Of a stretch of 64,000 bases of DNA, positions 35,364 through 44,912 are shown piece by piece; within the stretch, counting starts at the first letter, position 1, and each line of letters opens with the position of its first letter. Both the position numbers and the translations under genes were made by a program. The stretch lies in assembly GCF_049985285.1 (NCBI RefSeq), contig NZ_JBNIEU010000002.1, positions 1,167,001 to 1,231,000 on the forward strand, read 5' to 3'. A model generated the notes under the pieces. It searched no databases, was not told the origin of the DNA, and was given only the letters and a program-made list of their open reading frames with translations. This DNA is from Aestuariirhabdus sp049985285. Lineage in GTDB: Bacteria > Pseudomonadota > Gammaproteobacteria > Pseudomonadales > Aestuariirhabdaceae.

Positions 35364-37156
35364 GGTGTTGCCCTTGAGATGACTGTGTCCGTAGGTAAAG
35401 TGTCTACCATCATGGGTGGGCCCTGTTCAGCAGGTCTGCTGTTATGTACGCGGTCTACCCATATTCCCAAAGCCATCAAAACCCACGCCAGCTCGCCAAA
35501 ATAATGGGCATGCTCCCCTGAGTTCAGGCTCAGCACATTGTTCGCAAGGTTGGGAGCAAAAACCCCCAGCTCTGTCAGTGAATCTATGGAGTCGAAAGTT
35601 AACCGCTCAAGCGATTTATCCTGTTGTAACCAGTACCCATAGGGAAGCCCGAAACCATGCTTGGATTTGTTGAGTATTTTGCCGGGAAGGAACTCACTCA
35701 TACTTCGCTTGAACAGGTGACGTAACTCGTGGCGATGGATCTTTAGGTCGGATGGGAGCGATGCCGAAAGATCAACCAGGGCATAATCAAGCATGGGGTA
35801 GGCTACGTCGATACCAGCAAGGCTACACATGGTATTAACCTTTACCAGATCGTTGTCACACAGGGTGTATTTCCAGTCGAGGTATAGCATTCGGTTAAGA
35901 GCGTTACTGTTTACTTCTTGAAACCGTTCATGCTGTTGCGCTGCCACTTGGGTGGAATTATGGGCCTGCAAAAAATCCTCGGATAACAGGGACCTCAGAT
36001 CGATGCGTTTAAGAAGGTTATAGCTGTGGAGCCTGTCGGGAAGTGGGATCGAGGCTTGACTGACATAACTTCTGGCTTTTGATATGAGCCGAGCACCCTG
36101 GAACGGGAGCGCCGATAGTAATTGCTCTGTACCGCCTCTCAGGTAAGCAGGAAGTCGATTAAAGTGTTCAAACAATAATTGCTTACGATAACGCTCGTTG
36201 CCGCCAAAGAGCTCATCCCCTCCATCGCCGGCAAGCAATAACTGCTTACCGTTCTCTCGCGCTAAGGAAGCACAGAAATAGGTGGGTACAACACTGGAGT
36301 TTCCAAAAGGTTGTTCGAAGGCTTCCATGATAAAAGGAAGCGTTTTTACGACGTCCCCTGAACTGACTGAATAACTGGTGAGATTGGCCCCGAAATGGCT
36401 GGCGGCACACTGGGCATATTCGCTCTCGTCATAGCGTTCAATCGGAAACCCAATTGAATAGGCGTCCTTACCAGCAGTGTAACGACACATCATCCCCGTA
36501 ATCGTCGAGCTGTCTAGCCCTCCACTTAGAAAGGTCCCGCAGGCGTTATCGTACCTACAGGTGACGGCGCTCTTTAAGGTGTCAAATAGTGCTTCCGAAA
36601 GTTGCGTGGGGGTATCGCTTGATTTGGTGAAGTCAGGGAGCCAGTTGGTTCGGGTGGTGAGGGCTCCTGTAATGGGGTTTAAGCTGAGAGTCTGTGCCGC
36701 ATCGATTCGGAACACTCCCCTGTAGATTGTGGCAGGGGCGGGGATGCAGTGAAAAAACAGGTATTGGTATAGCGCGTCCGGGTCCAGGCTCGCTTTGTTA
36801 GCCGATAGTTTCGTAACCCAGCTTAGGCGAGTAGAAAGTGACCAGTAATTTGATTCCCGGCAGTAGTATAGGGGGAGTTGCCCAAAGCGGTCCGCTAACA
36901 GGGATACCTCTCCATTGTCCTCTATTTGGATCTCAAGATAGGGGCTTGTGAGGGGGCGCTCCGTGGTCCAGCAAAAGCCTGCCGCTCCCCGCGAATAGAT
37001 AAAGCCTGATGAGGGCATCGGATTGCCCGCAGCGCTGATTCCAGGCGCTACCACACCGACGGCGTTACCTTCCGGCAGCACACTGAAATGGGTCCATACG
37101 CAGGCGGGCAGCGTCTCTGCTCTACCAACGCAGACAAGAAGGTGGCTCTGCTGCAT
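35360..37156 (-). CDS. Asparagine-synthase-like protein lacking the glutaminase cysteine
   Basis: A 598-residue protein with the two-domain layout of asparagine synthase B. The N-terminal half keeps strands of the Ntn fold (DRFGQLPLYYC near residue 88-98), but the start is MQQS, so the Cys2 nucleophile is absent. The synthetase half is intact: SGGLDSS at 211-217 and GDGGDELFGGN near 305. It should therefore adenylate a carboxylate but use free ammonia or another amine, as beta-lactam synthetase-type relatives do. It heads the minus-strand operon to 29382. The exact start is not certain because no good ribosome-binding site precedes it. Confidence 0.82.
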   Translation of the reverse strand: MQQSHLLVCVGRAETLPACVWTHFSVLPEGNAVGVVAPGISAAGNPMPSSGFIYSRGAAGFCWTTERPLTSPYLEIQIEDNGEVSLLADRFGQLPLYYCRESNYWSLSTRLSWVTKLSANKASLDPDALYQYLFFHCIPAPATIYRGVFRIDAAQTLSLNPITGALTTRTNWLPDFTKSSDTPTQLSEALFDTLKSAVTCRYDNACGTFLSGGLDSSTITGMMCRYTAGKDAYSIGFPIERYDESEYAQCAASHFGANLTSYSVSSGDVVKTLPFIMEAFEQPFGNSSVVPTYFCASLARENGKQLLLAGDGGDELFGGNERYRKQLLFEHFNRLPAYLRGGTEQLLSALPFQGARLISKARSYVSQASIPLPDRLHSYNLLKRIDLRSLLSEDFLQAHNSTQVAAQQHERFQEVNSNALNRMLYLDWKYTLCDNDLVKVNTMCSLAGIDVAYPMLDYALVDLSASLPSDLKIHRHELRHLFKRSMSEFLPGKILNKSKHGFGLPYGYWLQQDKSLERLTFDSIDSLTELGVFAPNLANNVLSLNSGEHAHYFGELAWVLMALGIWVDRVHNSRPAEQGPPMMVDTLPTDTVISRATP

Positions 37157-37363
37157 TCCGTTGCTAACTCTTGCTTTTTTTATTGAATATCTGGGTTTTA
37201 AGTCTAGAGCATAGGCTCAAACTCTGAGGAGAAAGGCGATCATGTTATATAGTATTTGGCTATTTAAAATAATTTTTTATTCAGTGCTTGTTGTCAGGGG
37301 CTGGGGTAGGTTCGTTGATTTGCACTACACTAAAGAGGGCTAAGATCAGGGGAGGTGGGGGAG

Positions 37364-37978
37364 TTGACTAGAGGCTTTGATTTCATAGGGAAAAAGGCTC
37401 ACTGCGTATTAGGATTGGTTGGCCTTTTTATTTTTATGATACCGACAAGCACTACGGCAAATCAGGTGCAGGAAGAGGAGTGGGCGTATCTTCCACCCTA
37501 TTGTTGGGCGCGCCTTAGACCCAGCAATGAACAGGAGGTTAGGCAATGGAAGGATATACTGGGACCTGATTTTGAGCATGTTCATCATTTTTGCTTCGCC
37601 CAGGCCTTCATGCGCCGGTCCCTGAGCCCGAGAAAAAACTCGAATAATAAAAACTATGACCTCCAGGTCGCAAAATCCAATCTGGAGTATGTGTTTTCCC
37701 ATCTTGAAAGCCCGCGCTATGTGTTGCTTCCCGAAATCAATATTCTAATGGGCAAAGTATACGAACGCCTGGGAGAAGGTTTTCTCGCGATCCGTTATTA
37801 TCAAAAAGCGATCGATATAAAGGCGGATTTCCCACAGGGTTACGCAGTTTTTTCAGATTACTACAAGCGTCAGGGGGATCTGGAGATGGCAAGGGAGTTA
37901 TTGGTTAAGGGTATGGAACAAAATCCAGATTCAATTATTTTAAAGCGGCGCATCGATCGGCTGAATTCTGGAAGTTAG
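37364..37978 (+). CDS. Small exported TPR protein of the exosortase locus
   Basis: The product of about 204 residues has a signal-like hydrophobic helix (about residues 14-28) and then LPPYCWARLRP and HVHHFCFAQAFMRR, two Cys/Trp/His-rich motifs that look conserved, followed by two or three TPR-like helix pairs (AIRYYQKAIDIKADFPQGY). I know it only as a hypothetical TPR protein seen near polysaccharide loci. The TTG at 37364 is preferred since GGGAGG lies 8 nt upstream; the GTG at 37355 overlaps that site. It is alone on the plus strand between two minus-strand operons. It may be an assembly partner like PrsT. Confidence 0.6.
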   Translation: MTRGFDFIGKKAHCVLGLVGLFIFMIPTSTTANQVQEEEWAYLPPYCWARLRPSNEQEVRQWKDILGPDFEHVHHFCFAQAFMRRSLSPRKNSNNKNYDLQVAKSNLEYVFSHLESPRYVLLPEINILMGKVYERLGEGFLAIRYYQKAIDIKADFPQGYAVFSDYYKRQGDLEMARELLVKGMEQNPDSIILKRRIDRLNSGS

Positions 37979-37997
37979 TCCGCCGGGGCGGCCAAGG

Positions 37998-38026
37998 CGT
38001 CCTTTACAGAAGGTTCCTGTAGGACG
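37998..38026. terminator. Hairpin between convergent genes, possible bidirectional terminator
   Basis: Stem CGTCC + TACAG pairs with CTGTA + GGACG around the 7-nt loop AAGGTTC, with a 2-nt TT bulge on the left arm. It sits 20 bp after the TPR gene and about 110 bp before the stop of the minus-strand GT2. There is no T-run on either side, so termination activity is uncertain. Confidence 0.4.
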
Positions 38027-38133
38027 GGATCCACCTGAATTATCTATGGATGCTTCCACTGTGCCTGTATTCTATACGTTTCCCATCCGCGTACTTTGCA
38101 TGTCTGGAATTGAAGGCTCTGTGCGCCGCCTTC

Positions 38134-39066
38134 CTAGGCTTTTACCAGTAGTTTTTTCTGCAGGGTTACGGGAAAAAGGGAGAAAATAGTGTGACGAAGA
38201 TCCTTTGTTTTCCATTTTCCCTGTTTTAAAAGGTAGCGAAAAAGTGGACTACTTACATTCAAGTTGCCCCGCCAAAAATTTTCATAGGCTTTGCGCCTGA
38301 CCCGTTCCCAGGTCCAATTTTCGATCTGCTCACAAGAGAATCTCTTCGCAATGTCGGACCGGCGTTTGAGAAACTCTAGCTGTACTTCAAGGTGAACGAT
38401 GACCAGCCGAGCTTTTTGGCTGGTGATTTGGCCGTCACCATGAAATCTGTAATACGCAAGAACCTCTGGCACCAACGCGACGGAAATATCCGGAGACGCT
38501 CGAAGCCATAAGTCGAAATCCATGCAGCAGGGCAGTTGGGCGTTGAATCCCCCCAGCTCCTTAATCAGTGAAGCCTGAGTTAACGCGGCGTGAATTGGCC
38601 AGATATTCTCTCTCATTAGCGCTTCTACCAGACCTTTTTCGCTGTAGTCTGGTGGAACATAACGGGGACATAAGTTCGCCGCTAATCCCGTTCGTTGCCA
38701 GCCACAGTAGCTGATTGATGCACCAGTATCCCGGGAGTTTTTCAACATGGTTTGGAGGAAGTGAGGCTCCCACCAATCGTCAGCATCGAGAAAAGCAATA
38801 TACTCCCCCTTTGCTCTATGCAGGGCTTGGTTGCGAGCCCGAGCTGCCCCGAGATGATCCTGTTGAAGAAGCTTAATGCGAGTATCTACCAGAAAGGGGG
38901 CGATCAATTTACAGGTATCATCGTTGGATCCGTCGTCTACAATGATCAACTCCCACTGTGAAAGAGTCTGCTCTTTTACCGATTGAATGCTTTGAGTAAT
39001 GAATGCGGCAGCGTTATAGCTGGGCATGATCACGGATATATCTATCTTGTCAGCCTCTTTTTCCAC
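38134..39066 (-). CDS. Family 2 glycosyltransferase
   Basis: A 310-residue GT-A protein with ISVIMPSYNAA, VDDGSNDDT and the metal motif LDADDWW near residue 95, plus CMDFDLWLRA near 190 in the acceptor part. It closely resembles the layout of the enzyme at 4379-5341 (both have the ARNxx / LDADDW order). It lies 34 bp downstream of the large secreted protein gene and may be the last gene of that operon, although it is cytoplasmic while the others are exported. Confidence 0.83.
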   Translation of the reverse strand: MEKEADKIDISVIMPSYNAAAFITQSIQSVKEQTLSQWELIIVDDGSNDDTCKLIAPFLVDTRIKLLQQDHLGAARARNQALHRAKGEYIAFLDADDWWEPHFLQTMLKNSRDTGASISYCGWQRTGLAANLCPRYVPPDYSEKGLVEALMRENIWPIHAALTQASLIKELGGFNAQLPCCMDFDLWLRASPDISVALVPEVLAYYRFHGDGQITSQKARLVIVHLEVQLEFLKRRSDIAKRFSCEQIENWTWERVRRKAYENFWRGNLNVSSPLFRYLLKQGKWKTKDLRHTIFSLFPVTLQKKLLVKA

Positions 39067-39100
39067 AGTCTGATCCTTCAGTCACTGGTATGCACTGTTT

Positions 39101-42100
39101 CTATTTAAGATCAAATTTCACGACATTGGAAATGGAACTCAGGTTTTGATCCTCATCCCAGCTTTTTATAGCGATGTAGTAAGTACCCGGGGGGAGCTTC
39201 GATAAGGGTAATTTCCTATCAATCCCAAACCAGGCGTGTGGCAGTAGTTCCGTCAGCCTGAAGTGCTCGGGAGTTCCGGCAGGGGATGGAGAGGGCTCTC
39301 CAAACACATGCTCAGCCATCCAGAAAGCATCGAGCAACTGCCAGTTTGGATCATGCAGAGGCCCTCTATCTGACTCCTTATTGATGGACCCTTTGCCGAG
39401 GCGCAACTTCAGCTTCCTTTTCCCCTCTGATTGCCGTTTTATAGCCTCCTCGGCTTGAGAGATCGCCTTGTCCCTGCTGGTTACTCGGTCTGGATAATTA
39501 TTGGCTGCATACTCCACAATCGGCCTATTGCTCAGTTTGACAAAGTAGCGCTTCGCATGGCCGCTCGGCCCGTCGTCTGCCGGGCTTAGCCAACGTAAAT
39601 CGACACCCTTTTCCCTGGAGGTTTGAATGATCTCCAAATTATTTATCGTTTCAGGTGGTTTCTCAGACGCTTTGGATATACCCGCAGAGCGTTGCCAGTT
39701 AAGTACCTGTGTGAACCAGGAGCGAATCCACCGGGTTTTAGTTTTCTCTGCGATTACCTTGTAACGTTTAAGAAGGTTAGGGTCTCCAGAATAGTGATAC
39801 AGGAGTGGGAGCGCCTGCAGGTAGCGGTCATGCCAGATAGGTTTGAAGGGGGGGGACGCCGTACCATAACGACTATGAGGCATAGACACGGTTTCGTTGA
39901 AAAGGCCCAGTTCCGGAAAAAATAACGTGTGATTGGCGAAATAGTCGGTTTGAGCCCAAAGTGCATCAAGGATACGTTCGTCCTGGTATGTCTTGTAAGC
40001 TTCATGGAATGCCAGTGGAGCTTGTGCTTCCATCCAGGTTTTTGCTTTGGAACTATAAAGTTTGGAACTCAGCGGGGAGAATAGTTCTGGCAAGGTCAAG
40101 TTGCTGGCGGCCTCCGGAGGTGCCTCAAGGGTTGCGATGGGCTTGTCTTTCCAGTTGCTGAATTGGCCGTGACGAAGACGAATCAGCTTAAGCGCGCGGC
40201 GAATTTGCCAGCGCGCGAAATAGTCCATCACCGGGTTGCCGGTCGCATGGAACCCTGCAAGGTTGGTGTAAAGCATCCAGTTGTAGATTCGTGAGTAGTG
40301 GGCCCGCCGTAACGCGTTACGGTCCCGTTCGAAAAGCTGGGTATCATCGAGTGATAGCGGTACGCCATTAAATAGTTTCAGGGCCTGAAAATTCAGCCCC
40401 CAGTTGACGAACCCGTTGATGGTTTCCAAGGCCCAAGGTGAGCCTGTGAGGTAATACCATTCAAACATTCTGAACAGTGCATAATGTTCGATATCCGGGA
40501 GCCACTTATAGTAGTTAAGGTAGCTTTGGCCTTCGGGTATTTGCTCGCTGTCCCTAGTGCTTGCCCAAAGGTAGATCTCTTTGGCACCAAATCCTGCAAC
40601 CTGGTTCCACTTTTCAAGCTGCTCTTGAAGGTTTGCAAACGGGCGCTGGTTGCTCCAGTGCAAGGGTGGCAGGCGATAGTTCAAGCCGGGGTTGTGATTA
40701 ATACTCCAGCGGCTTCTCGCTTCTTCCCGTTCGATGCTTTCGCCACTTCGCTCCTGTAAAGGGGATAGCCAGCTTGAGCTAAGGCTCCTGTGGTGCCCCC
40801 CGGAATTATAGCTTCTTTCCTTGCCAAATTTGCGGTGTCCACCAAGGTCGGGCAACCAGTGTCGGCTCGAACGCTTAGGCAGGGAATAGCCCTCGGAGGC
40901 GATCTCCTGGTACCAGGCACCGGTGTCCTGATACCAACTGACTGGGGCCATGGCTCTGGGTGGAAATTGGAAGCTCTGGGCGATGGACTCCAGCGAGGAG
41001 GCTGTTGCGCGGCCCGGAAATACTGCGAGCATCAGATCATGGTAATTCCTTTCTCCTATATCCAGTTGGTACCAGCCTCCCTTGTTGCTGGCTTCGGAGC
41101 TGTTTTCCTTTTGTTCCAAACGAGCATTGAATTCCACTGTCAGCTGCCCGTTTGATAATGATATTTTTTGCGGGGATTTTTGCCATAGGTCGGCCAGACT
41201 GACCATAAGGCTACCGCCTTCACCCGACAGCGCCAGATAGCGCGCAGTTTGGTTTTCAGTAGCACCTGCTTGTTTGGGAGCCAACAGTTGACCGGGAGAC
41301 GAGAAGTATCGGCCTGATTTTTTATAGTTCAAGGGAGCCCGCTGCCCGACCCAGGTTGTTTGATCGAACGCAGCCTTACGCGATTCCAAACGCTGGGACT
41401 TGTGATCTGCTAGCCCATAGAGGACCGTATCCGGCTCGGTCAATGCGAGTTGGGTTTGCCAGGCGTTCATACTGTAAGGGAGTACCCAAAAAGGCTGGTT
41501 CGGGTTGCTGTTTTCCACACTGTGTTCGATACGCACGCGATTACTGTCACGGTAAAGATGTATACGGGTTTGGCTCTGGTAAAACCCGTGTTCAAGTGGT
41601 GGGCCATCGAGGGGAACAAACTTACCTCGAATCAATAGCACCGCTCGCTGACTGCCGTTCATCTCCAATGAGATGTTTTTTTCGCTGTAGTCACTGATAA
41701 ACTGTCGCTGCTGAATACCAGTGGCTACGCGTTTCTTGCTCGATCTCCACCCATGGGTGTTCCACGCGCTTCCTTTTTGGTGCTGGGAGTAGGGCGCGGG
41801 GTAAGACTCTATCAGCAACCCGTCTCCTGACCGGGACTGAAGTATCGGGGTTTCTCCGGCATCGAGACGGCTAAATAGTCGGTTGGATTTAAGGTCTATA
41901 TCAAGCGAGATCTTGCCGTTACTGATACGCCAGTAATCAACATTTTTTTGAATGGATAGAAAGGGTTGAGTATCTGCCGCGGGGCGGTTCGTTAACCAAA
42001 ATTTTCGTTTTTGATCAGGTTTTAAACTTGCTTGAAAATCAAGTAATACCCACTTGAGGGAATTATCCCGTGCCCAATACCGGCTTAGGACAGTGATCTG

Positions 42101-42385
42101 GCAAGGCACTTCATTACCGGCCTCATCCTCTAATCGAAGCTGTGCGGGGTCTTGAAGCAACCCAAAAGGGAGAGGGATGCCACTGGTGACAGGCGTCTTT
42201 AGATGCTCTGTTGAACCTCGATCCCAGACCTCCAGAGCTACCCTGAAATGCTCTCCATCCCACTGATATTCAGGATTCCCCTTAACCAGATCTGCCCATG
42301 TTTTGGTGGGGGCGAGGGTGAATAGCAATGGCGCCACCACCAGGGTCAGGGTTACCAATAGCCGGCAGCATCCAGGCTTGCTCAT
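39101..42385 (-). CDS. Large secreted protein, possible RIFT-barrel/(alpha/alpha)-type polysaccharide-active protein
   Basis: A 1094-residue exported protein with a signal peptide (cleavage probably after TWA, about residue 31). The N-terminal 400 residues (WDRGSTEHLKTPVTSGIPLP, then charged strands) remind me of the RIFT-barrel module of exo-rhamnogalacturonan-lyase-like proteins. The middle (about 470-900) is Trp/Tyr-rich and helical, like an (alpha/alpha) toroid, and the last 150 residues look like a beta-sandwich with a fibronectin-like segment. No catalytic residues can be named. Its start overlaps the upstream gene by 4 bp. A glycan lyase or hydrolase, or a polymer-binding scaffold, are both possible. 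Confidence 0.55.
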   Translation of the reverse strand: MSKPGCCRLLVTLTLVVAPLLFTLAPTKTWADLVKGNPEYQWDGEHFRVALEVWDRGSTEHLKTPVTSGIPLPFGLLQDPAQLRLEDEAGNEVPCQITVLSRYWARDNSLKWVLLDFQASLKPDQKRKFWLTNRPAADTQPFLSIQKNVDYWRISNGKISLDIDLKSNRLFSRLDAGETPILQSRSGDGLLIESYPAPYSQHQKGSAWNTHGWRSSKKRVATGIQQRQFISDYSEKNISLEMNGSQRAVLLIRGKFVPLDGPPLEHGFYQSQTRIHLYRDSNRVRIEHSVENSNPNQPFWVLPYSMNAWQTQLALTEPDTVLYGLADHKSQRLESRKAAFDQTTWVGQRAPLNYKKSGRYFSSPGQLLAPKQAGATENQTARYLALSGEGGSLMVSLADLWQKSPQKISLSNGQLTVEFNARLEQKENSSEASNKGGWYQLDIGERNYHDLMLAVFPGRATASSLESIAQSFQFPPRAMAPVSWYQDTGAWYQEIASEGYSLPKRSSRHWLPDLGGHRKFGKERSYNSGGHHRSLSSSWLSPLQERSGESIEREEARSRWSINHNPGLNYRLPPLHWSNQRPFANLQEQLEKWNQVAGFGAKEIYLWASTRDSEQIPEGQSYLNYYKWLPDIEHYALFRMFEWYYLTGSPWALETINGFVNWGLNFQALKLFNGVPLSLDDTQLFERDRNALRRAHYSRIYNWMLYTNLAGFHATGNPVMDYFARWQIRRALKLIRLRHGQFSNWKDKPIATLEAPPEAASNLTLPELFSPLSSKLYSSKAKTWMEAQAPLAFHEAYKTYQDERILDALWAQTDYFANHTLFFPELGLFNETVSMPHSRYGTASPPFKPIWHDRYLQALPLLYHYSGDPNLLKRYKVIAEKTKTRWIRSWFTQVLNWQRSAGISKASEKPPETINNLEIIQTSREKGVDLRWLSPADDGPSGHAKRYFVKLSNRPIVEYAANNYPDRVTSRDKAISQAEEAIKRQSEGKRKLKLRLGKGSINKESDRGPLHDPNWQLLDAFWMAEHVFGEPSPSPAGTPEHFRLTELLPHAWFGIDRKLPLSKLPPGTYYIAIKSWDEDQNLSSISNVVKFDLK

Positions 42386-43710
42386 TTATTCTCCCCCTCT
42401 TTCCAGTGACAAAGTTCTATTTGAATACCTCCCTCAGGCAATGCATGTTCAAACGCAACCACTCTATCGCTTCCTTGTGTCACCACAGCAGGATGCCGCA
42501 TCGGGTTATCAGATCGGCGTAAAAACAACGATTCGCCCGGTGCAGAGAGGCCCTTGAAAGATGATGTAATGAGGTCGTAGCGCACTCTTCCCTGGCGCTC
42601 CCTTTGCTGGGCTATAGCAACAGCAATAACCCACGGAGAAGGGGTTCCAGCCTCCGCAGTGGATACGCCAATAGAGCCGTACAGCGAGAGGTTTTCGTTG
42701 AATAGCGAAAACATAGTGCCGGAGTCCCAGCCAGAGTGACTCCGTTTTTTCTTGTTGGCCAGGGTATAGGTGGTTTTGCTTTCAGGGCTAAACCGTATGC
42801 CCGGTGACATTTTTTTGCCACGCCCGGCGATACTGGCGCCCGTAAACAGGCAGATATCTGCTCGATAGCAAAGGAAGCTTGAGTTGGTTCTGGCCAATAT
42901 CGGGCTCGGTGGACGAAGCTGCCACGCAAGAGACCATCCGGAATTCGATGGTTCAATTTCCGCGAACCACCAACTGATACGCCTGCTTTTTTCTGGAGCC
43001 CACTGGCTCTTATCCTCCCAGTTTATCCAAAGCTTCCCTCCCAGGGACTGTAGTGAAATATTCTGTCCTCGTTGCGGAGTCAATGAGGTGTGATCATCAG
43101 ACGCGGGGTTGTAACCCCAGCCTGGGTTGTAGGTGCTGACCTGCCCTTTGTCTGGTACCAGATAGCCCTCATGTTTTACTGCACCATCGGCCGTCAACGT
43201 GACGACGTAGGGGCGATAGAACCCGTCGATATAGCTAGCCCAGGTGACTGCAAACCCCTCTTCAAAAGCAATTACGTTGGGTTGGGTCTGATTCAACGGG
43301 GCTGAGGTTAGGGTCCAGCGACGGTCAATGTGAACACCGCCTTCTACCCGTACGAGTGCTGCTTCGATATCCCAACCTGTCGTTTGTCGGTATTGTTGCC
43401 ATACAAGCAGGTGCCGCCGGTTGTGAGCGATTTTTGGGTTGGTGCTTACAGCGGTGGGATCACTGACCGTTTTCGTTGACCGGCCAATCCACTGATGGGT
43501 TGAGGATATTGCGTTTAACCTGATCTGCGGAGCAGGGTGATTCGGATGGGGTATTCCGCTGGCCCATGCAATCAGATAGTGATTACCTGCCGCAGAAATT
43601 GCGGGCAAAATTTGTTGGGGTAGTGGGGCGTCGGGCTGCGGTGAATGGGGTAGGGCAAAGCACTCGAGCGCAGTGAGTTGCAGTGCCAGTAATCCGACGA
43701 CGATGCTCAC
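42382..43710 (-). CDS. Secreted beta-propeller-like protein
   Basis: The 442-residue product has a short N-terminal signal (hydrophobic 3-18, cleavage near CFA) and then regularly spaced strands, each with a W or Y and a small-residue turn (YLIAWASG, HLLVWQQY, FAVTWASY, WINWEDK), typical of propeller blades. No family is recognised with confidence. It overlaps the neighbours on both sides by 4 bp (ATGA), so it is co-translated with the large secreted protein downstream and the NHL-like protein upstream. A binding or structural role on the surface polymer is plausible. Confidence 0.55.
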   Translation of the reverse strand: MSIVVGLLALQLTALECFALPHSPQPDAPLPQQILPAISAAGNHYLIAWASGIPHPNHPAPQIRLNAISSTHQWIGRSTKTVSDPTAVSTNPKIAHNRRHLLVWQQYRQTTGWDIEAALVRVEGGVHIDRRWTLTSAPLNQTQPNVIAFEEGFAVTWASYIDGFYRPYVVTLTADGAVKHEGYLVPDKGQVSTYNPGWGYNPASDDHTSLTPQRGQNISLQSLGGKLWINWEDKSQWAPEKSRRISWWFAEIEPSNSGWSLAWQLRPPSPILARTNSSFLCYRADICLFTGASIAGRGKKMSPGIRFSPESKTTYTLANKKKRSHSGWDSGTMFSLFNENLSLYGSIGVSTAEAGTPSPWVIAVAIAQQRERQGRVRYDLITSSFKGLSAPGESLFLRRSDNPMRHPAVVTQGSDRVVAFEHALPEGGIQIELCHWKEGENK

Positions 43711-44912
43711 CGTTGGGCCCGATAGAGCTTGAAGGTATGGGTTTTATTCAGACCTTTACCTGCAATAAACTGGCTCATTCCAACCCAGGGTACCAAGCCC
43801 GCGTAGAGGTTGCCCTCCCAATCCCGCCCGTACAATGGGGAAACCATCATGACGCTGAGATTCCCTTTGGGTTTGAGTTGACCCTTTGCTTGCGGGAGAA
43901 AAACAGCGGCCCCTCGCGCCTTGTTGGGGTGGAGGCTGGAATATCCCCAGCGACCATTTTGCATCAGGGTCTGGGTCTCCTCGCCTTTGGTTGTTGGAAT
44001 TCTGCGGATATCGTACTCATCTCCGCCGCAGACGTAGACTGCACTGCCACCGGGCTCTACTGTCAGCGAGTTAGGGGTATCAAAATAGACCGCCATGGGG
44101 TCCCCGTCTCCAATGTGATGGGGCTTGGGGTGGCTTGCAACAATGCCCGCAAAATGATGGAGCTTGCCCTTGTCGTCAACTTTGATAACAACATCGGGAG
44201 TGCGAGAGACGAAGTAACTGTTTCCATGCCTGTCGGCATCCCCCATCATAGGCTGAAGTTGAGCCTGGGTTTTACCCGGCATGGTGATGCTGGAGGGCCA
44301 AAAGCCTAGCCAGGAGGCCGTTTTCTCAAGTGGATTTACCGCCCAGGCGCCCAGACGCGTGGCGATGATCAAGCGCTGCTTGCCAGGAGAGGCGATGCTG
44401 AAAAGATTCCCAAGGTTAAGGCTTTCAGCGCTAACAGTTTTTCCTGTTGTTGCGGACTGACGCGTGCCACCACCGGCAACCGTATCGACGAGCCAGAGTG
44501 CTCCCGATTTATATAACCGGCGCACCCGCCCGTTACCCGTATCACCGATAAACACTTGCGTGTTGTGGGCACAGGCAAGGTTGTGGCTTTTATAAAATAC
44601 ACTGACCCCCATACGGAAGCGTGCATTGTTAGCATTACCGTCGATCAACCCTTCGAAACCGTCTCCGGCTATGGGCCAGCGTTGTCCTGTTGCGTCGATG
44701 CGGTCAATCCTCTGTCCACTGGCAAGAAACAGGCTACCGTCTTCGGTGCCGCACAGGTGATGGAGTGCGCTGCCCGACTGAACTGCGTCGCCAAAATCAG
44801 GCCCACCACTGATCGCCCCGACAAATGGAGCTACCTGCCACTGCTCATTGGCCAGGGCTAAATGTGCGTGCAATGCCGTAACGGTTAGTATCAACAAGAG
44901 CTTCCAGTTCAT
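43707..44912 (-). CDS. Secreted NHL-repeat-like beta-propeller protein
   Basis: A 401-residue protein with a signal peptide (MNWKLLLILTVTALHAHLAL, cleavage about ALA). The repeats resemble NHL blades: GSLFLASGQRIDRID, QVFIGDTGNGRVRRLY and NSLTVEPGGSAVYVCGGDEYDIRRI each have the small-x-x-x-small turn and an R-x-I end. NHL propellers usually bind protein or glycan; some are lyases (peptidylglycine type) but no metal-site set is evident. Coupled by 4-bp overlaps to both neighbours. Confidence 0.6.
   Translation of the reverse strand: MNWKLLLILTVTALHAHLALANEQWQVAPFVGAISGGPDFGDAVQSGSALHHLCGTEDGSLFLASGQRIDRIDATGQRWPIAGDGFEGLIDGNANNARFRMGVSVFYKSHNLACAHNTQVFIGDTGNGRVRRLYKSGALWLVDTVAGGGTRQSATTGKTVSAESLNLGNLFSIASPGKQRLIIATRLGAWAVNPLEKTASWLGFWPSSITMPGKTQAQLQPMMGDADRHGNSYFVSRTPDVVIKVDDKGKLHHFAGIVASHPKPHHIGDGDPMAVYFDTPNSLTVEPGGSAVYVCGGDEYDIRRIPTTKGEETQTLMQNGRWGYSSLHPNKARGAAVFLPQAKGQLKPKGNLSVMMVSPLYGRDWEGNLYAGLVPWVGMSQFIAGKGLNKTHTFKLYRAQR

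Noticed and set aside
37310..37330. Possible sigma-54 site before the small TPR gene
   Set aside because: GG and GC are separated by 11 nt, not 10, and the -24 side is poor.
43683..44309. Long open frame antisense to the NHL-like gene
   Set aside because: The sense frame has a signal peptide, propeller repeats and 4-bp coupled neighbours; the antisense frame shows nothing similar.
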